Source of the DNA: Hydnum rufescens UP504
Lineage: Eukaryota > Basidiomycota > Agaricomycetes > Cantharellales > Hydnaceae
DNA: 26,520 bases
Assembly: GCA_014904985.1 (NCBI GenBank)
Contig: MU129136.1
Coordinates: 64,941-91,460, forward strand
Direction: 5' to 3'
Both the position numbers and the translations under genes were made by a program. Under the pieces are notes generated by a model. The model searched no databases and had not been told where the DNA came from. It saw only the letters and a list, made by a program, of their open reading frames with translations. Positions 19,171 to 26,520 of the stretch are shown one piece after another (positions within the stretch are counted from its first letter, which is position 1; each line of letters begins with the position of its first letter).

Positions 19171-19619
19171 TTTCAAAGGCAACCAGGAACCCTTCAAAGG
19201 TCTCGTATGGATTGTGGGTTTCCGGATCTAGGAAGGAGGTGGAGAGACTTTCTGCCCATGCTCCGGCAGTTCCATCCTTCATCCAGGAGAGTGTGTACAG
19301 GATTTTGTGCAACTCTGTTGGATAAACTCTAGGTTGGAGGCAATGTTCAGCCAGACGGAGTGTAGGAAACTCTCCGTTTTCTTCCGATCGCCAGAGAATG
19401 GTTCGGGTCAGCTCCCTTGGCCTCATGAGCAGACTGGGTAGGTGGAGGGTGCTGCTGGAGTGTCTGCTGGACTGCAGCTGACACAAAGCCAGCGACATGT
19501 GTCCCTTGGTTCCGCATGTCGTCCAGCTCCTCACGGAGGGCAGCATTTTGTTGTTGGAGTTGGGTGAGGAGGTGTTGGAGGTGGTCAGCGGTAATGGCTA
19601 CTGGAGCACCATCGGACAT
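19171..19619 (-). pseudogene. Truncated LTR-retrotransposon Gag, N-terminal part
   Basis: From the ATG at 19617-19619 the frame reads MSDGAPVAITADHLQHLLTQ, then a Gln/Leu coiled coil (QQQNAALREELDDM) and a Pro/Gln stretch. After a frame change near 19350-19390 it continues with VYPTELHKILYTLSWM, DGTAGAWAESL and TFEGFLVAFETGW. The LSWM-DGTAGAWAE...F..F...F pattern is typical of the Ty3-type fungal Gag core. The sequence is cut at 19170 by the terminal repeat, so the rest of Gag and all of Pol are missing from this side. No continuation is found beyond the other end of the region at 10202. Confidence 0.75.
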
Positions 19620-19732
19620 TTCGGAATGAGGAGTGGGAGGGAAATCGGCGATACTAAGCAATCCAGATGGTGGGCTCGTGAGAGAGCTTTGGTCTTCTGT
19701 CAGGCCACGCTGCGATGAGGGCACCAAACAAA

Positions 19733-20424
19733 TGTAAACACAAATAATTCCAGCTAAGTCTGGTGTAAGTCTGGCTAAGTCCGCAAGAATCTGGGCAAGA
19801 ATGAGATAAGGAGGTTAGGGATGTCGGAGGAGTGGTCCAGCAGCCCGGAAGGGACTAGGCGGAAATGAGCACAGCAGTCCTTAAGCTCATGGAGTCAACT
19901 GGATAATACTCGGAGCTGTAGTCCGGAGTAACAGCGGAAATCCTGAGATTATGTAATATGAATATGGAATACATGAAGGCTGACCTGTAGTCTGGAGTAA
20001 CAGCGGAAATCCTGAGAGACCAAAGCTGGGGTCTCTGGACTTCGCTCTCGGACTACTTATACATGATGACTATACTACGGGGGAGTGATTGCTAAACTGT
20101 GGGTGGTTACAAGGGGGACGGGAACAGGAACAGGAACAGGAACTCGGCCAGGGGCAAACCGGAAGCAATGGGAAATGAAAGGGAAATGAAAACCAAGATA
20201 GGGTTGGATCAGAGTCAAACCAGAATCAAGCCGGAAGCAAAGTGGACTTGGGCGAAGGAACTAAGTGGAGAACTGGACTGGAGGTGGGTGGACAAGGACC
20301 GGAGTGATCTGAGTGGGCCGGAGTGGACCGGAGTGGACTGGAGTGGACCGGAGTGGACTGGAGTGGACCGGAGTGGACTGAGTGGACCGAGTGGACTGAG
20401 GGCGAGTGAGGACAAACCCTGACA
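19733..20424 (-). mobile_element. 5' LTR of the retrotransposon (about 690 bp)
   Basis: On the minus strand it begins TGTCAGGGTTTGTCCTC (20424 downward) and ends TTTGTGTTTACA (19733), giving TG...CA ends. It is followed two bases later by TGGTGCCCTCATCGC, placed where a tRNA primer-binding site belongs, and then by the Gag start. Inside are a 10-bp repeat (20305-20400) and a 27-bp direct repeat (GGAGTAACAGCGGAAATCCT core) near 19923 and 19993. No second LTR is in the window, so insertion age cannot be judged. Confidence 0.6.
20305..20400. repeat. 10-bp tandem repeat within the LTR
   Basis: GGAGTGGACC and GGAGTGGACT alternate about eight times. It lies close to the LTR's 5' end, in the U3-like part, where such repeats often sit. 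Frames on either strand across it (SGPLQSTPVH-type) are repetitive artefacts. Confidence 0.85.
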
Positions 20425-20520
20425 TCAGCCAAGATGCCTGTTTTTTTTGATGCAATTGACAATCTTTGGAGTCAAGATGACATCTTTCTCACACTAGTGG
20501 ACTATCAGGTTATGGCATTA

Positions 20521-21177
20521 GGATTATTGGCTTATTATTATTATACTATTATATGGAGTAGTACAGTCGTAGGCCTACAGCCTATGCTAAAATCTAACAC
20601 CTTGGATTCACACACATCTGCTGCAGCAGGTATGTGGGCCTTCGTTTGCCCCTTCACACAGCCCGGTTCATGCGTTGCATGCCTTCATGGTCATGGTTCT
20701 TGCGTTGCTGCAGTGGTGTGTAGCCTTCATTTGCCCCTTGTGCAGCCCAGTTGTGTTTTGCATGCCTTTGCGCGCGTGTCTTGTGTCTGCAGTGCTGTGG
20801 CCTCATGCCCCTTCAGCGCCCCAGTTCATATGTTTGCGGCCTTCATGCTGCGTGGTTCTGTGTCGATTCCTGACTCCACAAGTGCAGTGGACATTAGAAA
20901 ATAACTGTAGTAAAGGAAAACCTGTGCAAAAACGACACGCGCCCGCGCATTGTTAGCTATTAAAAAAACTACTATATTGGGGCAGTGTGTATGCTCCCTC
21001 TATTACTCTGGGCTGCATGTGTGCATTCCCCTTTGTTGTTTGCGTGCTCACGTGTAATTGGGTGCTGTGGTTCATTGCGATTCGGCAGTCCATAGGGTGG
21101 AGCTCACAGGTGGGTACTTCGCACCGTTTTGGGATGGACATCTGGACCTAGGATTAGGAAATAGGAAATAGTCTCTC
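20521..21177 (-). repeat. Degraded first copy of module array 3
   Basis: This segment repeats 21266-21985 almost base for base, but with many one-base losses in homopolymers (GGG to GG, TTT to TT) and a scrambled H2 (near 20925-20950). H1 is recognisable at 20612-20640. It begins with the same TTATTATTATTATACTATT tract. It is either a recent tandem duplicate or, more likely, an unpolished duplicate left by assembly. Confidence 0.75.
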
Positions 21178-21265
21178 TTTGTTTTTTCTTTGATGTCAAT
21201 TGACAATCTTTGGATGTCAAATTGACATCTTTCTCAACACTTAGTGGACTATCCAGGGTTATTGG

Positions 21266-22400
21266 GCATTAGGATTATTGGCTTATTATTATTATACTAT
21301 TATATGGAGTAGTACAGTCTGTAGGCCTACACCTATGCTAAAATCTAACACCTTGGATTCACACACATCTGCTGCAGCAGGTATGTGGGCCTTCGTTTGC
21401 CCCTTCACACAGGCCCGGTTCATGCGTTTGCATGCCTTCATGGCTGCATGGGTTCTTGCGTTGCTGCAGTGGGTGTGTAGGCCTTCATTTGCCCCTTTGT
21501 GCAGGCCCCCAGTTCGTGTGTTTGCATGCCTTTGCGGCTGCGTGGGTTCTTGTGTTGCTGCAGTGGGTGTGTGGGCCTTCATTTGCCCCTTCATGCGGGC
21601 CCCAGTTCATATGTTTGCGTGCCTTCATGGCTGCGTGGGTTCTTGTGTTCGATTCCTGACTCCACAATGTCAGGTGGGACACTTATGGAAAATAATCTGT
21701 TAGTTAAAGTAAAACCTGTGCAAAACGAGCAGCGGCGGCTGCTCTTTTTGCGCATTTGTAGCTATTAAAAAAACTTACCTTATATTGGGGCAGGTGTGTA
21801 GCTCCCTCATTTACTCTGTGGCTGCATGTGTGCGTTGCCCTTTGTTTGTTTGCGTGCTCACGTGTAATTGGGTGCTGGGTTTCATTGCGATTCTGGCAGG
21901 TCCATGGGTTGGAGCTCACAGCTGGGTGACTTCGCACGTTGGGATGGGACATCTGGACCTAGGATAGGAAATAGGAAATATGTTAGTTAAGATTAAAACT
22001 CACGCAAAAAAGAGCAGCGACTGCTGCTCTTTTTGCGCATTCGTAGCTATTAAAAAAAATACATACCTTATATTGCCACACCCACCACAGCAGGTGTGGC
22101 TGCCTATTTTTCTCTGTGGCTTCATGTATGTTGTTTGTTGTGCTTTCCATTTGGCATGTTTTCAGTTAGCACTTTGTCGTTTGGACCCTAACGTGGGGCC
22201 CTCAGGTTTTTGTTTGGGTCTCCAAACCAGGCCAGGATCTAAAATAATAAAAGAACAATGTTAGTAACGATATTCAAAGCAGCACAAAAAGTGCAGCTTT
22301 TGCTGCTCTATTTGCGCCATTGTATCTACTACAATCCAAAAAAAAAAACTTACCTCATATGACCACACTCCCACATCAACAGGTGTGGTTGTCTGTACCT
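21266..22400 (-). repeat. Module array 3 (leftward)
   Basis: H1 is at 21362-21387, about 21790, 22075-22100 and 22361-22390. H2 is at 21720-21751, 22004-22036 and 22282-22317. Minus-strand donors follow H1 (AGGTAAGT near 22350, AAGGTATGT near 22065, AAGGTAAG near 21775), with CTAAC branch-like sites and TTTTAG or CCTAG acceptors near 22237 and 21957. A TTATTATTATTATACTATT tract marks its left limit. The GGTACC-bearing terminal repeat is not seen here. The first unit (22400-22520) resembles the first unit of the palindrome arms (GCAACTGCCGG versus GCAATTGCCGG), so the family has a recognisable start. Array 3 lies immediately 3' of the pseudogene at 22517-24848 in the same sense. Confidence 0.75.
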
Positions 22401-22516
22401 GCCTTTCTAGGTGGCTCCCTGTTTAGTTGGTTCAGGGTATGTAGTTGCCAGGAGAGCACAACTCAACGTCAGCAACTGCCGGAGAAATCTATTAACGAAA
22501 TATGTACTGGAAAATA

Positions 22517-24848
22517 TTATAGCATTGGGCACAATAACAAATCTTGATTTTCAGACATATCAAGGTCTGGGAATTGAGAGAAGTCAAGATTAAGTGTGTT
22601 GGCAGGGGGACCGGCCAGGTTGACAAAGTCAAGCAAATTTGTCCCCTCATTAGGATTCAAACCATTCATGTCGAAGTGAATCTGCTCATCGAAGTCAAAG
22701 TTGTACTTGGTCAGGGATGGGTCGAACAACGTCCCTGGTGCAAACTTTGCAAACATGTTGGATTGTAAGGGTTCTGGTGGTGCAGAAACTTGGTGATCCT
22801 CAAGGCTCTCACCTCCCACCAATGGCTCAGGGCTCTCACCTCCAACCAATGGCTCAGGACTCTCATCCTCATCTATAATTGGATTTGAAAGCACCTTCCT
22901 CCTCTTTCCCTTCCCTGACCCACCCCCAGGTACTTCTTTCCTCTTCTGTCATTTTCCGCTTCCCTAGCCTGTTCTCCTGAAGTCCCAACATTGCCAGAGG
23001 CAACAGATTTTTGTTTCCCGATATACTCATGCCAGTCCACTACGGACAACGTCGAGTTGTTGTTGTCTCTGATGAGACAAGTATCATCCAAAATGTCCTC
23101 ACTGGCCGGTATGTCAAGCCGTTTAACTACAAGGCGCTTGTGCTCCTCCACAGCAAACAACCGATTCCACAAGTTGGTCCAATGTTCTGTCCACAGTGAG
23201 GATACAATCAACCCAAGTACACTAGGAAACTCGGATTTCAATGGCCAGCCAGAGATGTATAAACGATGTCAAATAAGGAATGCCAGGATTGTGCTCCAAG
23301 GAAACTTCGGCCCAATTGCTGTGTCATTTTGTTCTTCAAAAATCCGAGTGAGTTCAGCAGTACAGGCCGTCCGCCTGCCATGCATGTCAGGAGGAAGTCA
23401 TTTTGGAGCCATTGTTAAATGTATTCCTGTCTCCCCTTGTGCCACAAGGATATGCGAATGGATTTTGGGGAGGAGTGTGGATGTGGCGGAAATACTGCCT
23501 TAATCCACTGTTTCATTGCTGGCGATCCACATATAACTGCATTATGCTTGGATGCAGCTAGGTCTGGATGCCCCGAAACAAGGAAGGCGGCAACATGGAT
23601 ATTCATCCATGTGGCAGACAATGCATCATCTGTCCAACGACGCTTTAAGGAGTTGAGCTGACTCCTGATATCTGCAGGGCTCAACCCAACCTTCTTTGCA
23701 AAGCCCGACTTGAGTTTCTTATGCTCTGCCACCAATTCCTGGGCCTCTTGCTTCCATTTGGACGACTCTGCTCTGCCATGCGATGCAATCAAGGCCTGAT
23801 ATGCAGGCTTAATAACCTCAGCAACATACTGGTGATGGGGACAGGTCTCCTTCTGAGGATCCTCAGGATGTTTACTCTGGAATGCATTCCAAGCATTTCC
23901 ACCAACTCGTCGCTCCTTCGTTACAATAATGAGGTTTGCAATCCACATCATGGAGTCTAGAGGGCGCTTCCAGTCCTTTGCACGCTGTCACAACCCAAGC
24001 ATCAGGGACTTGGTAAGACCCTGGACCTCCAAGATTTGTTCTCATGTAAAACGACCACCAGACATCATGGACATGACAAACTCCTCATCTGCATCATCTT
24101 CGATGTCTTCATCTTGCCCCGAAGTGGCACCCTCATCTTGTTCATCATCTACTCATTCATCCGGATTATAAAAGAGAGCATTGTTATCACCATTGTCAAC
24201 TTGGGAAGCTCCATCAGATAGAAACAATGGTTCCTTTGAATGGCAAACACTGTCCTCACAGTCAGCATCCAGGGGGAAAGACCTCCTGGATGAAGTTGAT
24301 GAAGGTGAGCAAAAAGACAGCGAAGAGGGATGGGCAGATTGCAAAGGTGAATGGGCAGATTGCAAAGGTGAACGGGCAGATTGCAAAGGTGAATGGGCAG
24401 ATCACAAAGACAAACGAGCAGATCGCAAAGGCAAATGGGAGGATGGCGAAGGCAAATGGACAGACAGCGAAGGCAAACAGACAGATGGCGAAGGCAAACA
24501 GACAGGTCGCGAGGGCGCATTAGCAGGCAGCAAAGGCGTACGAGTTCCAGATGGTTTGGCCAACCAGTTTTCACGATGAGGTGGACCAGAACATTCAGTT
24601 TCCATTGACTCGGATTGGTCTAACTGGTTCTCACAACAAGGAAAACCAGTATGCTCTCCAAGTGCTTTATTAGACATAGCTGCAGTTGGGTGTGTGATTT
24701 TCCTGAACTCCACAAGCTGTGCCCTTGTATCTAACTCTATGTATGGATGCAACTGCTGTAGTGAAGAAACAGTTGCATTGGAGGCAGGCAGACTGCCATT
24801 GCCTTGGGGCTTGGGCTTTCGGTAGGTCTTTAAATTCTTGGGGGGCAT
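22517..24848 (-). pseudogene. Unrecognised fungal gene, broken by several stops
   Basis: It starts MPPKNLKTYRKPKPQ at 24848. A Ser/Pro/Leu region made of seven-residue repeats follows (24300-24520). After an acidic stretch (DEQDEGATSGQDEDIEDD) comes a conserved-looking core: DWKRPLDSMMWIANLI, GNAWNAFQSKHPE, a helix with EAQELVAEHKKLKSGFAKK, and WTDDALSATWMNIHVAAFL. Further on are LWTEHWTNLWNRLF, then a tail with PEPLVGGES repeats and an Asp/Asn-rich end to 22517. I do not recognise the family. The WNAFQ core and gene architecture resemble uncharacterised repeated genes of Agaricomycetes. In-frame stops lie at 24402, 24153, 24042, 23988 (all TGA) and 23416 (TAA). Frame shifts are needed near 23240 and 22940. 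It is clearly not functional as sequenced. Confidence 0.65.
24300..24520 (-). repeat. 21-bp minisatellite within the pseudogene
   Basis: About ten copies of a 21-bp unit (plus strand GCAGATTGCAAAGGTGAATG plus one base). In the gene's minus-strand frame it encodes seven-residue repeats such as SAHSPLQ and SVCLPSP, so the frame is preserved. The TGA at 24402-24404 falls inside one unit, where neighbouring units have an arginine codon. Confidence 0.85.
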
Positions 24849-24849
24849 T

Positions 24850-25430
24850 TTGACGGCACGAGAGCAGAAGAGTCAACACGGCAAACTTTCGAGGTAGGTC
24901 TCTTGAGTTGTAGAGAAGTGAAGATGGACCACACAATCTTATGTGTGTCCCCTACTCAACTTCTTTGTTTGTTGCCTAGTTGAAGTAGAAGTGCAAGGTA
25001 AAATTGCCATACGATTCCAGTCTCACAGCTTCGTTTGAGGCCAAGTTAATAAAAGGTTTGATGAATAGCATGAGGGCAAACACAAGAATATGTGCCTACA
25101 ACCCCGCAGCTGGTGCTACATGTACAAGTGTGTTGAGGGTGGTGAGTGTGTAAGTGTGCTGACCTGTATCAAGTGAAAATCAGGGGATCCTCCAAGGTGT
25201 ACATGGAGATTAGATGCAATGGAGTGCAACTTACAACTTCGTTTGAAGCTCAAGTAATAAAAAGTTTGATGGACCGCGTGAGGGCAAACACAATTGTATG
25301 TGTCTACAACCCCATGACTGGTGTTATCGGAGCGTATGGACAATGAAGCATGATTGAGTTGAGGAAAAAAGCTTGAATTCAACAACTCAACACCAAGTTT
25401 GCTTCTGACATTACATTTATTAACAGCATA
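24850..25430. repeat. Gene-free spacer with a 210-bp direct repeat
   Basis: Two diverged copies of about 95 bp lie at 25021-25115 and 25231-25325. They share CTTCGTTTGA, AGTTTGATG, TGAGGGCAAACACAA, ATGTG and CTACAACCCC blocks, offset by about 210 bp. No gene is supported in this stretch. Confidence 0.55.
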
Positions 25431-25435
25431 AAATT

Positions 25436-25797
25436 CTAGATGCAAAGTACAAAGGTGCAAAAAGGAGGAGGAATAAAAAAATTAAAGAGGTTGTCACAAA
25501 GACGGAGGAAGGTAAAGGCAGAACAAGGAAAGGTGACAAAGGTGATGATGAGGAGGGTAACAGTGACGAAGGTGATGAGGATCACAACAAATGCAAGGGG
25601 AATGAGGGAGATGATGATAACGACCACTGTGAATAGGATTATCTTAGCTGGTCGATGGATACAAAGGCTGTGCTACAGTCAGGTCTAAAATCAGTCTCCA
25701 AATTGAACTTGACTTCATTTGCCCAAATGTCTCTTCTTTGGCCTCAGTTGTCTTCAATTGCGAGCCTTACTTGTGCACATCCTGCTGTTTCCACCTA
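25436..25797 (+). pseudogene. Charged-region fragment of an unrecognised gene
   Basis: After an AAATTCTAG acceptor-like end at about 25439 the plus strand reads basic then acidic: AKRRRNKKIKEVVTK, then GDKGDDEEGNSDEGDEDH. This is followed by an in-frame TAG at about 25634 and further coding-like sequence (YLSWSMDTKAVLQSGLKS, then LTSFAQMSLLWPQL) to a TAG near 25797. The alternating basic/acidic pattern in one frame, continuing past the stop, suggests a decayed exon. There is no start and no family assignment. Confidence is low. Confidence 0.35.
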
Positions 25798-26488
25798 GCA
25801 ATCTGGGCGAAAATCTGCAACCATCGTACCACTGCCTGTCCGCCTAATTGGCTCCTGGAAGTGCGATGCGATACCCCCAACATCCAGTTTATCGATGTAT
25901 GACAGCATCATCATCTCCAATCGACGCATCCACAATGTTATTGACCCAGGAGGAGCTGAGGCCAGTTGAGCACTGTACCAGATACTGAGATGTCGACGAT
26001 ATCCATCTTTCTGGCTACAAGTTTGCTTTATCGACTGGAATAGGGGGATGCCTTTGATAGTTGAGGAATAATTCACCAAGCGAGCTGGCCATAGTGAGGG
26101 GGGAGGGCCAACATCGAGAAGTTCCTTCAATTTGATTTCTGACCATGCATGCACATACACTCAATCGATGTAGTACACATCCACTAGGCCCATGAAATTC
26201 TGGATGGGCTGCTCCAGACCATTGTTCTCCACAGATGTCAATTCGTTGGCTTCCTTAGTCCCCCAAAGATGTGCGTTGACAAGCATCTCGCCTGGCCAGA
26301 GATTTGAACATGAGAAACATATGGTATGGGGCACCCTTATGATGACTGGGCTTGCTCTTGTGAGCAGCAAGGCAATCCCATTGTTGCAGCTTGAGCACCC
26401 ACTTGATGTCCGTGCATCTTTGAGGGTCCTGGTCGTGCTTCTCAGGGATCAGACTGATATCGATGCAATACCAAGACTTCAATGGCAT
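25796..26488 (-). pseudogene. Fragment of an unrecognised fungal gene
   Basis: Reading leftward: IKWVLKLQQWDCLAAHK (near 26410), then after a frame change CFSCSNLWPGEMLVNAHLWG, LEQPIQNFMGLVDVYYID, an in-frame TGA (26161-26163), and VYVHAWSEIKLKELLDVG, GIPLFQSIK, YRRHLSIWYSAQLASAPPG, LWMRRLEMMMLSYIDKL and HFQEPIRRTGSGTMVADFRP. The sequence looks coding (balanced, helical, few low-complexity runs). It may be part of a repeated family linked to mobile or helicase-like genes, but I cannot identify it. The gene probably extends beyond the right edge. Confidence 0.5.
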
Positions 26489-26520
26489 AGCACCATGTCA
26501 TGGTACCATAGCGGTGGGAA

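Noticed and set aside
20215..20462. Ser/Pro/His-rich frames in the LTR
   Set aside because: They are translations of the 10-bp GGAGTGGACY repeat inside the LTR.
25440..25688. 82-residue basic frame MQSTKVQKGGG...
   Set aside because: A neighbouring frame shows a more protein-like basic-then-acidic pattern that continues past its stop, so this one is likely a shadow.

Overview
The window looks like a transposon-rich, decayed region of a mushroom-forming fungus (Basidiomycota, probably Agaricomycetes). The evidence is short spliceosomal introns (about 50-65 nt, GTAAGT-type donors, CTAAC branch sites, TAG/CAG acceptors), KDZ (Kyakuja-Dileera-Zisupton) transposases with an N-terminal CxC2-type cysteine cluster, and a Gag/LTR remnant. 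I see no rRNA, tRNA, CRISPR array or bacterial gene. One 25-base run of N (14171-14195) marks an assembly join.

Layout. 1-328: end of an unrecognised gene. 350-3880: no gene; two arrays of one 40-bp repeat, a cluster of TGAGTCA sites and a 160-bp tandem repeat. 3888-7515 (-): nearly full-length KDZ transposase pseudogene. 8227-10230 (+): multi-exon fungal gene of unknown function, broken, running into a terminal inverted repeat at 10202. 10202-19170: a compound mobile region made of tandem 'modules', with a KDZ C-terminal fragment (13302-14170, -) inside and a 3-kb perfect-centre palindrome (15450-18435). 19171-20424 (-): truncated Gag plus a 5' LTR. 20520-22400: a third module array, partly duplicated. 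22517-24848 (-): unrecognised fungal pseudogene. 25436-26488: fragments of two further unrecognised genes.

The most unusual content is the module arrays. Each module is about 190-300 bp. It carries palindrome H1 (CCACACACCCGC / GCGGGTGTGTGG) immediately before a splice donor, then an intron-like stretch holding palindrome H2 (GCAAAAAGAGCAGC / GCTGCTCTTTTTGC, 4-nt loop), a CTAAC branch site and a TAG acceptor. Stem bases differ between modules but change in matched pairs, and H1 is read in different frames. The conserved property is therefore the pairing, not a peptide. The arrays run outward from a central region toward hairpin-bearing terminal inverted repeats. I do not recognise this arrangement from any described family.

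Two cautions. Parts of the palindrome's right arm, and the first copy of the duplicated third array, differ from their partners by many one-base indels, which looks like uncorrected long-read sequence. All protein-coding genes here are decayed; at least nine in-frame TGA codons sit where a CGA arginine codon is the simplest ancestor, indicating CpG-directed C-to-T decay.
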